DNA of 64,000 bases from Phoronis australis. Taxonomy: Eukaryota; Phoronida; Phoronidae. The notes beneath the pieces are model-generated. The model did not search any database, was not told the origin of the DNA, and was given only the letters and a program-made list of their open reading frames with translations. Location: the NCBI GenBank assembly GCA_002633005.1, contig NMRA01000048.1:248001-312000 (forward strand). The letters run 5' to 3'. Positions 26,234 through 38,700 of this stretch are shown here, in pieces. Each line of letters opens with the position of its first letter. Within the stretch, counting starts at the first letter, position 1. Made by a program: the position numbers and the translations under genes.

Positions 26234-28622
26234 TGATGTCAACTTTCATAGTTGGAGCTGATAGTTGCTGATGATCTTGAGCTTGGCTTCAAATATTTAC
26301 ATATGGATTCACCACATCTGATGCAAATGTTGGAAAACTAAGAAAATGGGATTCCAGGAAAATGACAATCTCACCTTCAATCTCAATCATTGCCTACAAG
26401 CCATAAACAGAACTCACCCATAAACCACATGTTTGACTCTGATGGGTCAGATATGTCCACAACTGCGGTATTTGGTAAATCCCCGTACTTGATAAATCCC
26501 AACAAAATCCAAACGGGAGATCTTATTAAGCCATTAATGTCTGCATAAACTTAGAACTCCAGCTCTGCTAAGCTCAAGCCAGCCCAGGAGTTTGCGTAAC
26601 TTCAGAAACCAAAGCTCAAGTGTTTCTCAGGGGATTTACGAGTCACTAACACATTTTTGATTCCAAACATGTAAAACGCATCCAACGAGCAATGTCCAGC
26701 TAACCCTGGAGAGAATTTAGCGATTGTCGAGAGTGACCATTGAAAAGCTCAAGACTCTGTCACAGACTGCAGACCTAACAAGCCAAGTAGAACGTGGATA
26801 GAAAAAATATCTTCGTGACGTGACGTGACGTTCTTGTGACTGAAGGAGATTGTCCAATCAATGGTTTAGGATGCTGAAACACATTCTTTGTTTGTGTGTA
26901 CTTTGACAGTGGGAAAATAATCAATGGTCCATTCGGTTGTGTTATTTGTTCAACACTCCGGTGAACACAAATCTATTTTCATGCAGCTAATTGCAATCAG
27001 TTCTGTTTGATATAGTGAGTAGATCTGTGTCACAGTCAATACGCCAACAGGATATCAAAGTGTTTGTAAACAAATGGAATTCTGTTAACGGAAAACTTGC
27101 AATACAAAGCTCAGTGTGAAAACCAAAGAAAATCCTCAAAGCACTTGGTGACGTGAAAAATGAATTTGTTGCAAACAAGACAATTTTCATATCAACTAAT
27201 TTCAGGCAAGGGTGGTGAAACACTTGTTGACTTGTTCGCAAGATCTCCAGAGCTAGTCACATCCACTCATCTCTTAATTAATCCAATTTACAACCCAGAC
27301 CATGAATTGTAAGCATGGTATAAATTTACATAATGTATACTAAGGGGGCTTCATAGTTCATACTTGCAACACATACACTGTTTCAAGAACCAGCTAGCCA
27401 ACAGCAATTGTGGCCAGTCGTTCAAATACACACACTACATACAGGATATCAGTTATATGCAAAATTGATTTGCAAGCAATGGAATTCCTTGTACTTCAGA
27501 TTTTCAAAGTTCATCGGTGGGCGATTGTTTTGCACACTTTGACCTTTTCTCCAAATGCATACCAGCAGACATTGCATAATTTAATGGATTGTGTTAGCAA
27601 CATCCTTCTGACCAGCAGACAGTCATCAATATTCAACACAAACAATGCAATTGTCATTTTTCCAAATTTTACACAATGGTGTTTCAGAACTGTCGCACAA
27701 AACCAATAATTCCAACAATTAAGCAACTTTTATGAAATTATTAAATAAAAATTGACAAAAATTCATTTTTAGTTGTTTTATGTCTCACAAACTAAATTCT
27801 TTACTGAAACAGGTAACACTCCGTGAACAACATGTACCAGTCACAGGCATGAGCCAAGCCTGGTTCTGCCGTAAGTCAGACAGTTCTCTATAGAACAGCT
27901 CAAGCTTTGAGCGGAAAAGTAACAGTTAAAACACACCACATAAACCCTCACAACAGGCGCTCTGCATAAAGTCAGTTTGCCCCCTTTATGTCAGCCAGGT
28001 GGACGACCAGGTGTTCTACCAGGTGGCTGTTGCCATCCTAATATGATCAACGATCAGTTCATTATAAAAATTTGGGTTCTATATCATGAAAAGTGTCTTA
28101 TGACTTGACTTCAGTCAAAAGAATGGTCTTATGCTCCCTACAATTTCTGAAAACTAATTAAATCTCACTGCAGCAAAATTGAAAAGACTGAGAAATAGGC
28201 CTACACGTTTATTGCAAGTTAATGAGATAATTTGACGACTGTGATGCTCTCGTACTTACTTTGCTAAACCCTTTTCACCAAATATGACAAAATTGCTGTC
28301 GGAAGTCTTTGGTCACTTTCACCAAACAGAGCCCCCATCGTTCCGGTTTCAACAATCAATACCAGAGAAAATGATGTTACCCACAGGACACTCCTTACAG
28401 GAGCAGCTGGTTGGAACCTGGTTGGAACGTGCCACCAACTAGAGTGGGAACTTCGTCCTATTCAGACGATGTCTTGAGTAGGACGTTTCATCATCTGGTA
28501 TTTTATCGGGTGCAAATTTACCCACTTCCCCATGTATTGTGTCGTTAAGAACCAAACACATGTTGTGGTAACCACCACCCAATCTCTAGCTGAGGCTTCG
28601 GACTCCAAAAACTACGTAAAAT

Positions 28623-28822
28623 CACACCAATATGGCAAACAAGCAAAATATTATTTTCCCATTTTTCCCAAAACGACATACGGCACCAAATTAATGTTTA
28701 CACATTTTCAAATTCTACCTACCATCAGACAATAATTTGAATAACTGAGGGCATTCGCAACAATATCGGAAGACCTAGAAAATGCGTGAGAGGACAGCTT
28801 TGCCGATTATTTTTTGTCAGGA
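28623..28822 (+). repeat. Dispersed repeat family A, near full length
   Basis: It starts CACCAATATGGCAAACAAGC and ends GCCGATTATTTTTTGTCAGG. It lies about 100 bases downstream of the first coding exon's donor site (inside intron 1). Confidence 0.55.
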
Positions 28823-28921
28823 AACTGTAAGATTTTGTGATAGTTACAGAATAGATAGAAATCATTTTTGGATTGCTAAAAAGCATTGACAGTCTAGACT
28901 AAAAAGAAGGGAGATAATTAC

Positions 28922-29126
28922 CATATCTAGGTTTATTCTCATACGAGGGAGCCCCGGCCTCGGACAGCTTACTTCCTTTACTCCCGTGAAGATTATCACG
29001 TGACTTCCTCTTGCGGACGGGTTTCTCCTCGTTTTCCGACGAGCTATATTCATCGGGCTCTGACGTGTGCCTGGCCCTGTGATGAGCACGGGGTGTAGAC
29101 CGGTACCTCTGCTCCATCGCAGACAT
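28922..29126 (-). CDS. Teneurin, first coding exon (N-terminal cytoplasmic region)
   Basis: This exon encodes the first 68 residues plus one base of what I read as a teneurin (Ten-m/Odz), a type II transmembrane adhesion receptor whose N-terminus is cytoplasmic. An in-frame TAG lies upstream of the first ATG, so translation starts here. Two ATGs are in frame, at residues 1 and 4. The exon ends at a GTAATT donor (intron starts at 28921) in phase 1, which matches the next exon and creates a Gly codon. Visible features are an Arg/His-rich start, an acidic serine patch (DEYSSSENEE, about residues 25-34), a basic RKRK at 38-41, and DNLHG at 44-48. Vertebrate teneurins have a similar order: a TSSSDE-like patch, then a short motif ending ETLHE. 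Identity rests on remembered family features, not an alignment. The exon itself is better supported than the name. Confidence 0.78.
29115..29126 (-). promoter_or_regulatory. Two candidate start codons for the teneurin
   Basis: The outer ATG (29124-29126) has C at -3 and T at +4, a weak context. The inner ATG (29115-29117), three codons later, has G at -3 and G at +4, a strong context, and begins Met-Glu-Gln, as human TENM1 does from memory. The inner one is probably the main start, with leaky scanning past the outer. The coding exon is annotated from the outer ATG because it is the first after the in-frame stop. Confidence 0.55.
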
Positions 29127-29200
29127 TTGCAATAGTTCACAAGTAGTGCTCGTCACTACACAATATTTCTCATTCTTCTAAGCTGCGTAGACTCACAATT
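29127..29200 (-). other. 5' untranslated part of the first coding exon, with 3' splice site
   Basis: Reading leftward on the minus strand, TTATTTTTCAG ends at 29201 and makes a good 3' splice site. The 74 bases that follow contain an in-frame TAG and lead into the first ATG. This suggests that the exon is preceded by at least one untranslated exon to the right. The alternative is that transcription starts close by and the CAG is not used; no TATA box or initiator was recognised. Confidence 0.5.
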
Positions 29201-29970
29201 CTGAAAAATAACCACGAGCAAACTAAGTCTACGATGATTAAAATATTAGACGAAACGTCACATTAAATCTAATAAACGTATCAATTTAAGTAACAGCAAG
29301 GTGTATTGAAAAATAAAGACTCTGCTCTCAACACTAGTTCCTGTATTGAAGTAATTCATGGCAGCTGAGATCAATACTGGAAAATTTTCTTCATTAACAA
29401 ATTTGATATTTACATAGTCTTGTCTTGTGATCAGAAGCTAACCAGACAGAATTTAAATCAATTTACAACGATAATAAATCAAAGGAAGCTTTTAGTTAGT
29501 TTCATGCTTACCGATATTATCAATACAACATCTAATATCATAGTAACAATGGATATGTTCATAATTTTTGCACTCTCTAACGACCCGTACTCCGCTTACA
29601 AAAAAACTCATCACATAAATCATAAATTCCTATAGATAACGACAAAAACAACACCACCTTGAAAAGTGACCAACAGTGAACACATTCTGAGATCCAGGAT
29701 CCTATCTTTGTACTAAAAATCGAACTCTACATATTTAAGTATGCTAGAGTAAATTATGGTTGACACCTGAGTGGATGACTGTATGCGTAATCCTAGGTTG
29801 TACTGGATAAACCTACCATCAAGGCTTTACGTTCAAGTCTGAACTCAAAGTTTTTACTCAAAGTTTCAAGTTCTTCCTCGAGACTAGATTCACATCTGTG
29901 CATATCACAATATACTCAAGTACACAAAATAAACAACAATCTTCGGATTGTAATAAAATAGAACAGAAAA

Positions 29971-30026
29971 TGCCGTGAAGAGTTTCGAATCTTCAAGCAC
30001 AAAGGTTAGACCACTAGCCCAAGAAA
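29971..30026 (-). pseudogene. tRNA-like fragment (decayed tRNA or SINE head)
   Basis: On the minus strand it reads TTGGGCTAGTGGTCTAACC, close to a tRNA A box and D arm, and then AGATTCGAAACTC, close to a B box (GGTTCGAANCC). The spacing is about 13 bases too short for a working tRNA, with the 3' half of the anticodon arm missing. No full cloverleaf can be drawn. Confidence 0.3.
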
Positions 30027-31420
30027 ATACCAGTTAAGTAACAACAATGAATCTCCATAACATCACTCACACCTTTATAAATTCAAAATGTCACCTCTCT
30101 TATTCAAATTACAAGGTCTAAAAGGCCACATTATTTTGGCTCCTTTTAGTGTGAAACCAGTTGTGTAGGTAGTCACTCTGGGATTTGATACAACACAAAT
30201 ATTGCTTGCTAAAGAGATACTCACAAAATAGGCAATATCACTTTATGGCTTCTACGAAAGAATCTGACAAAATATCAGAAAAAAATTCAGAGAGTTCTCA
30301 AGCATCCCAAGCAGCAAATTGCAACTGTATATCCAGCCAAAATATATGACCCGTCTGCCATGGCCAATCTCCACAGATAATCATAAGTCCGGCTAAGGGT
30401 CCAAGGGTGCTTTTATAAATTAATGCAAAACAACTAAACACATTAAACACCAGTTGATGTAGAGCAAAAGGTGTCTGTGCAGTGCCAGTCCTTTCACCCC
30501 ACCTGGCAATTACCTCCAATTTACCTACCACCAATCACCAGCTAATAGCTGGGTGCAAACACCCCCAGGGCCAGAACTGGGTCATTAGCCTGGGTACAGG
30601 CATAAACTAACATCAGGGGTTACCTAAGAATGTCCTTGGGTCAGCAAAATGTCCATATCAGTCAAACCACATTCCAGACACATCTTAGGTCTAAAGAGAT
30701 TAAATGTTAGGTGGATTTATTACCTAACAGGAGGAAAGGTTATTTATGGAACTTTTTGTGATGGAAATAATAACTGAACCACAGTTGATCAGAAAGAAGA
30801 TATTAAAAAAGATGAAAACATCTACTCTGAGTCTTGCACAGCTTCATCAAGAACAGTTACTGAAGTCCTTCCAGACGACACCCCCTCCCCCCTTCCCTGG
30901 CCTTTTGCATTCGCACTACTTTCAGTCACTATGTTGTGGGGTTGTGTCCGCACGCAGTCGTGTGACAGCTCTCAGCAGTATCTACGTTAACTTAGAGGAG
31001 AATCCGACACCGGGGATCACTACAGTACTGGAACTGGGGGCAGGTCATAAAGATCGACTTCAATACTTTCACGTTAGGACAGCTACTATTAACAGTACCT
31101 ACCACTGGGCCCAAGTCACAATATTGAGTCCTAGCACATGTACACCTTAACAGATATGATGATCTCAGTGCGTATTTGGAGCCCTCTGGGGGATACCTTG
31201 GAAAACATTCTAAGAAGTGCCATAAATCAACGGCATGTCTTATGCACAAAGGAGGTGGATCCTTAGGGCTACACTACATTATCCAGGTGTAACATACACC
31301 TGAAGTTACACCTGTAGATTAAGATCACATTATGGAAAAAGACACCATTCCTATTGATTGGCAAGGTAAAAAAACAGGCCTGTCAATATTTGCATCTCAT
31401 AGTAAATCAATTTATTGAAT

Positions 31421-31744
31421 TTTTGGTGATGTATAAAAATTATGTGGATTAGCAAAATTATATGTTAATCAAGTTAGCTAGCTCATTCAAAATCCAATTA
31501 ATAGTTAAACTAATAGTCAAGTTAAAAAACAAAATGAAAAAAATATGATTGATAAGCAGTTAATATTTTTAAGCCAAGTACTTTTGGTGATGCATAAAAA
31601 TTATGTGGATTAGCAAAATTATAAGTTAATCAAGTTAGCTACCTCATTCAAAATCCAATTTATAGTTTTTAACTGATAGTCAAGTTAAAAAACAAAATGA
31701 AAAAAATATGATTGATAAGCAGTTAATATTTTTAAGCCAAGTAC
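31421..31744. repeat. Tandem duplication of about 162 bp
   Basis: The segment 31421-31581 is repeated at 31582-31744, both running from TTTTGGTGATG to AAGCCAAGTAC. The copies differ at a few positions (for example CTAGCTCATTC against CTACCTCATTC, and a different AATAGTTAAACT stretch). It has no N between copies and is very AT-rich. Confidence 0.9.
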
Positions 31745-33604
31745 AATACACCAGCAACGATACGACAATAGTTACTTCCCATAATACTACAGCGCCCTCT
31801 CTGATTCTGCAGTATTTACCCACAATGCTACAGAACCCAAGGGCACTTGCCCTGCAATGCACATATTACAACATTGTTCTAATCACAAAGCATTAAGATT
31901 ACAGGCAGATTGTCATCAGCATTTTGACGTCAATTAAGTTTTGCTGTTGGATAATGAGTTACATTGCTGACATTTAAAATATTTGACAGGCTGAGTCAAT
32001 GAGTGGGTGCGACAATCGTTTTCAATTTGTCTCACTCCAGAGTTAGCAGGCCCCACCTGGTGTTACCGGCCCCACATATCGAAAACCAGGGCAACCACAC
32101 AACGCGTTTTTTAATGAGTTGAACTGGGATGCAAGAATCCTACCAACTGATAACTTAAAATTGACAATTTTATTTCATGATGCAGTCAAATTATTTCTGC
32201 AACGCTACAATGGTAAGAGTTATCTCCCTCCCCCATAGACTTAGCACCACTTGTATTCATTGCCTCAGAGCATACAGTAGTAAAGCATTCTACATTAAGC
32301 TGCTGGAAAGACAGTGCCCCAGAACCAAGGGTTGATTTCTACACAGACACCCCAGTTTAATCCTTACTTGTAAACCCTGTGTATATCCTAATGGCACACA
32401 CAGTTGAAGAGCTAGTGTTAAAACAGCTTCAGGCCTAACTCAACAGTGTCATGGAAGAAATGTCACATCAGCACACATGAGTGTGTTTAGAAAAGAGATT
32501 ATCAAACCAGACTTGTGTCTATTGTAATAACCTGAAATTTCATTCTGGGCCCCGAGTGTCAAAAGCAAGTACACAATCGAATACGTCCGAGTGATCATCA
32601 ATCTAACACTTAAAACACAACACGGCTTCCTTTTTTCTTCAAAAGCGAACGAAAATGAACCCAAGAACGGCAGTCTCAGTTCAATTTTCCAACTTCGAAT
32701 ACCATAAGGGTAGAACTGATAGCCAGTCAAAATCACAATCCTATGAATATTCAGTCTACTCAATGAACCAATCATTTGCAGTTATCTCCCTTCAGGTTAT
32801 CTCAGCCATGAGTGTATTCAGGCTTCTCAATGTCAAAAGCCACCCTTACCTAATGTAGCATACAATACTCCTTCCACCTACAATCTAGGGTGCTTAACTT
32901 GGGAACTTCAAAAATCAAGGAGTGGGTTATAAGACAGGCATTTGGAAACATTTAGAAGTTGTGGATAGGCATTTGTGGGTAAATGCCTATTTTTGGACAA
33001 CAGTATGATAATACAAGGATAATTTTAGGAGCTTGCCCCATGTCATTAGTGTACAAACCATTTCACTGACTCGCTGTGATTGCTTAACTTGGACCAACGA
33101 GGACTCACTAAACTTGGAAGCACAAAATCGACAAAAAAACTAACATGGACCACAGGTCTTCGGAATTGATCCACGGGGATGAGGCCATGTAATATCGACT
33201 ACGCATGAGCCAAAAGAACCATTTCACGTCCCATTCAGTAAAAAATGGGTATTTTTCCATCCAAATATGCCAAGGTGTCTCTGAAACTAATTGTTTGTGA
33301 GCTTGGAGCTAACATTCTCATGAAACGAGCATTCACAGACACTGATTAGCACTTTTAAGGAAGGCTCGAATGTATAAATTGGTAGGGCACGGGACTTCAA
33401 ATGAGAATTTCTACGTTTTGGACATATGGGCTTTAAGTCAAATATACTATCAACCTGGAAAAGTAATACTTGTAGTTTTCAAAATTACTGAGAAAAAAAT
33501 TTGAATTCTTTAAAATTCAGCTTAATATTCCAGTAAAATATCCTCTTCCTTAACTTCTGTCAAGATCTTTTGCTTTCTAAAAGCCTGGATACGATCAATG
33601 GTAA

Positions 33605-33808
33605 AAATTCGTCAATTCGCAACAAAAATATTTGCCAAAACTGCCATATTTCTATTTCAAATGCTCACAATTTCATCAAATTTCGTTTGGTAATAACTAC
33701 GCCATACAAACCATGCTAAAAGCAATGTAAATTTTCCTGAAATGTTATTTTTGTTGAGAAATTTGACAAAATGAAATTTCACCTGTACGCCATATTGTGC
33801 CGCAAACA
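33605..33808 (-). repeat. Dispersed repeat family A, full length
   Basis: On the minus strand it reads GCGGCACAATATGGCGTACA, GTGAAATTTCATTTTGTCAA, TAGCATGGTTTGTATGGCGT and GGCAAATATTTTTGTTGCGA in order. It is one of the best preserved copies. Confidence 0.7.
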
Positions 33809-35057
33809 GTACACTCACTCACCTAGGTCACTAAATGCCAAAGTGAATAATGATGACAACAAGCACATATATAATTGCTCTCTTCAAACCCAAACTCACA
33901 AAATGAACATTTCAGTTCAATGAACATGATAAAGGTTTAATAAACAATTCGCAGAATTTCTAGCACAGAAACAATTCCGTATCTGACCAGAAGTATGACA
34001 GATACCGCCCACCAACTGATTCAAAACTTTATGCCCTAGAATTTCAATAGAATTTAATTTGACACCTTGGAATTCCATTCAAAATTTAGTGCCTTGTAGG
34101 CTTATAGAAGAATACAATTCATATGACTCTCAAGAAATCCCTCAGGACATCATGACAAAGATTACGCAAACACCCAAAATCTCAATGCGTACCAAGTGAA
34201 AATTAGCCACAACACCATAAAATGTTACTCACTGTTTTGCTGATTGACAGGGAATTGATACAAAATCGGAAATCACAAAACAGCTCAGATTTTCATTGAG
34301 ACATAATGCTCAATTTCACGGCAATAAAAATGGGCATTAGTCAATAGAAAAGTAATAAAGAATGGAGATTTAGCTGTAATTCCTACTAAATGACTTGCAT
34401 ATTAAGGATCTTTATTAAGCCTTAGTCATGTTTACAAGCAAACATTATGAGTGCAAACTTTAGGAATTACTTTAAATTTTCGTGTTTTATCTTAACTATT
34501 GAATTCAAAGATTTTTCAAAAATCAGATTTTATAGCCAAGCCTCAACCAAAGAGAGTTTATAATTTTACCTAGTAACTTAAATGATTCTTTAAAATTTAA
34601 AATTTTACTATTAAGCCTCAACCAAAGCAAACTTAAAATTTTAAGTTGTAATTCTCAAGTAATAAAGTAACCGTGCCAAATAATTTGCAGACTTCTAACA
34701 AACCACTCAACAACTTAAAGTTTTGGATACAATACAAAATGTTGAATTCTCAATAGAAATGGCACTTTTCCGTACTGATGAAATGTATCAATGCTTTAAA
34801 ACAAATCCGAAATGTTGAAAACAATGCTGTACCTCATACAAAAACATACCTGGATTTGACGTCAAAAACTTACTTGTGACTCTGTAATGGCAGTATCAAC
34901 TCAACTCAGTAATGATTATGTTCCAGTTATTATCCCTATCCAATAACAATCAAGACCTCTGATCTCTGCACACAGTCAAATAACACTGACCACAAGTTGC
35001 AATCCACACTCACAGGACCATTAATACATTATCCAATCAGGTTGTTATTATCCAACA

Positions 35058-35111
35058 CAGCTTCAAATTTCCAACAGCTATTCTCCTGCACAGCTTTAAA
35101 TTTCCAACAGC
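35058..35111. repeat. Short direct repeat, 33-bp spacing
   Basis: CAGCTTCAAATTTCCAACAG occurs at 35058 and again at 35091 with one change (CAGCTTTAAATTTCC). Confidence 0.75.
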
Positions 35112-35531
35112 ACTACAGGAAAACAACCAAATCTCCCTGAACCTTTGTTGACCAATAAAGGTGTTAACTAGCCAGTAGGCACCTATTCAATAAATGTGAA
35201 TGGTCACTCTTCAGTCTGACCAGGAGGCAGTGAACAGGTGGAGGGTTAAAGCCAGGTATGGTCAGGCAGGCTGTGTGTGTAGTTTTTATGTGGATGACAC
35301 AACAGAGCTAATCCCCTGAGTAAACAGAGAGGTGGTGATAAGAGAGCTTGCCAGCTAGTCCAGGTAAATACAGGTCCATGAGTCACTGTTGACATTATTT
35401 AACAGGGGAAATTCTACACAAACAAGTGGCCATCAAAGGTGGACTTGGTTAATGACCAGTACATAAGATAAAACATGACGCCTTTACAGCCAGCAGCACA
35501 AGGATAATGTTACTTATTTATTTAAATAGAA

Positions 35532-35778
35532 CCTCCCAAAATGACCATTCCTGCACATGATTTAAAGGATTAATGGTAAAACACATGTCCCAGAAGTAAA
35601 TTTAAGAAAATATGCTACAAAAGTATTTCCCAGTGTGAAATCATTGATGTTTTAACACTAAAATGCAATGAAATTGATTTCACACTGGTTTTCTAAAATT
35701 AACCTCCTACACAACTAGTTTCTTAACTATAATTGACCCATTAAGTCAAGTGCAGGAATAATCATTATTTTGAGGAGT
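35532..35778. mobile_element. Long palindromic (fold-back) element, about 247 bp
   Basis: The centre has a 14-base perfect stem, CCAGTGTGAAATCA against TGATTTCACACTGG. The complementarity resumes at the outer ends: CCTCCCAAAATGA with ATTCCTGCACATGATTTAA on the left against the complement of CAAGTGCAGGAAT and TTTTGAGGAG on the right. The arms between are diverged but still partly alignable, giving a palindrome of about 120 bases per arm. No coding content. Confidence 0.65.
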
Positions 35779-38700
35779 ATCCACAGTCTAACACCTGGAA
35801 ACAATGAAATGACCACCAGTTGTGCAATACCTTAGCTATCATCAGCCTAACTTGAATAAGAGGCAAAATTTGAGCTCCTTCAGTGTAAAGAAAGTCACAA
35901 GCTGATTTTCAAGGCATATTTGTGATTTCAGAATGAAGAGACCAAGACTTAAGAAATCTTCAGATCTGACAAGACGTCGTAGAAAAATAAGGACAACCTA
36001 TTAAAAATCAACAGTGCACCAAAACGAACGCCAGTTTCACCTGCCTACAAACATTATAGAAAGGGGAAATTGTTCAGAAAATAAATGTATACAATTCCAC
36101 TTGAGATTATTACACAGACATTCTTGATCAAAAGGTGCAATTTTTGTCTAATTCTTCAAAATATTTTGTATAGTATTACTACCATAATCCAAAGTGATAT
36201 AGACTCAGGTACAGGTTTAAACCCCTGTCAACAGTGATGGACTTTTAAGTTATTAAAATAACTTACATACCTGAACAGAGAACATCAGAGGTTTAGATTT
36301 TCCATAAAAATGTAAAGAACAAGCTTCAAGAAGCAACAAGATGTGTGGAACACACTCCCACAAGTCCAATCCTGTGATATGCCAACAAGCAGAAAAACAA
36401 CACACCTCTTTTACCTGCTAATTGGAAATGAGTGCAGGACCTTTGACAGTGGATAATTTCCGGAGCCACCAACTACTTCTCAACAAGCCAGTTGACAATC
36501 AATCAAACCATACCATCACTCTGCACTAACAATCCCCCTCATAACACTATCACCCAAAGCCTTTTGTATCAGGACATTGTTTGGCAAAGGTTCACAGGCC
36601 ATGAAATAGTAATGGCTACCCTCTATTGATTAAAGCCAACTGTTATATAAGATTATGTAATGCTGGTGTAACATGAAACTGGCTGAACAACTGTTTACAC
36701 ACATTTAATAGCATTCAGTGTAAAACTCTAAACAAATCCAAAAGGCCTCCTTTGCCTGATATTTGTCATGTGTTGAAAGAACATGGCATAGGAATGGTCT
36801 CTGTCAATTATGAAGATTTAGTGCCTATGAAAACCTGACATATGCACACTGATTGAGTTTTGATAGTATTTTTGGTAAACATTCAACAATACCAGAGTTA
36901 TGCTTCAATATCATTTTCATTGTTCTGATCCTAAATGCCTTCACACAATAATTTGAAAAGTTGTAGGAATTCACAACAATGTTGCCCATAAAATGTCTTG
37001 GAAACTGGAAACGGGTAGTCACAGCAGTTTTATGTCTGAAATTAGCGAGATTTTGTCAATTAATTCAAGTACATATTTTAAATATTGCTTAACGACAAAA
37101 ACATAACTGAGACTTATAGAAGTCCAAATTTCTTGGCTAACTCATTGAAATCACCAACCTTGATATTTTCTATCCTGTTGGAACTCTTGGAAAGAAACAG
37201 AAATTGCCAATCTTTACTTAAAAATAATTCTTATAACCATCAGAATTTAATTTGCTGTCTCTTGATGTTGCACTATTTGTGCTAAGTAATATGTAACATG
37301 GAATCTATAAAAAAACGCTAAATCTGTAAACTGTACTAAAGCCCTAAGCAGTGCCATATTTGAAAACCGGTGCTTTGATTCATGTTTTGTGTATTTTTAA
37401 CAAGATGAGTTACATTTTCTAATGACATAATACAAGGATGGGCCAAAAGGAGTTGACTGCTTCACTGGGAAGATACGTCACTACTAAGTTGAGTTACACT
37501 AGTTTAAAGTTTGCAATTTAGGCTTGACCTAATTATCTTTAATTCACATCCTCTAATAATTTGCATTTCTTAAATTTCATCCTGCTCATCACTGATCTGG
37601 TTCATAATTATGTTCTCTGCTACTTAGTCTATACATTTCAATTTTCTTTTAGCAACACGTACACCCACAACAGTTTTCAAATAATCTGCACAGTGCATGT
37701 CTATGAAAGGAATAACTCGTAAAAGTTTGTACAAAATCAATTATATCCCTGAAAGCAGGGGGAAGTGGCTCACAACATTAAAAACATAACTTCACTTCCA
37801 GAAATTCAATTCTGATGAAAAATAAAGAAAAATCTTTGAACTCAAGAACTACCCTATTCAGACCTCCTAGCTTACATACCGGTACTTGAATTTCACATTA
37901 AAAGTGACCATTTCCCCTCCTGTCACTGTCATTGTTCCTTTACCTGGCGAACCAACAGCACACCTGGCCAGAGTCCCACATGAATTCATCTATCAGACTG
38001 AGATAAGGAATGACAAGCCAGTAGTAATTAGCCTGCAGATTTACCACCAACCCTTACATAATAGTGACTGCCTCTATTTGAACAAGATTTTGTCTCAAAT
38101 CTATAGGCAGCAATTAGGTTGTGACTGAATAATGCAATGAGCAAGACAAGGCAAGTGACAAGTTATGGGCAAAAGAAGCAATTATTAGCTAGTTACCAAA
38201 AATTATAATTAAGAGAACTCAAGTTAATTGATTACTTGTATTTCAGCATGGTTCTTTGATTTCCTTTTCGGCTGTAATAAAAAATTTAAAATGTTATGAT
38301 TTCCAAAAAATGGAGGCCACGTCTGTAAATTAGAAACAGATAAGAGCATTTTCAAATACTCCAAAACCAAATCAGGGATCCTTAAAACACTCCAAAAGAC
38401 TTACTCATCAAATGCACTACAGTTTTTTGGCTATTCTGTCCTGCAAGTCATCAGACGATACAACTGAACACAGACCAATCACGCAAGTCAGGCATCAGGT
38501 GTCATTCTCAATTCCTGCCGCGTAGCACGCCTACCTGTGATCAACTGGTTTGAAAAAAACGCCCGCTAAGAATGCGTCAAACAATAGCTATGCACATACA
38601 GTAAAGGGCAGATGCAGACTACATGTGTATCCCAGCACAGATGTATGGTAGTAATTGTATAGACTTGAGAGTAAATATTTACCACAAGAGAAAGACCTGA

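Larger units (their letters stand above)
21916..28921 (-). other. Teneurin intron 1 of the coding part (about 7.0 kb)
   Basis: It is bounded by GTAATT at 28921 and TTTTCCAG at 21916. It is rich in small elements: dispersed-repeat copies at 22693-22896, 23415-23632, 25950-26018 and 28623-28822, a half hairpin at 23673-23739, and a TTAA-flanked inverted-repeat element at 23744-24161. No exon was recognised. Confidence 0.8.

Noticed and set aside
30746-31150. 134-codon plus-strand open frame, the longest in the window
   Set aside because: No recognisable domain, uneven composition, no splice or promoter context. Expected by chance in 64 kb.
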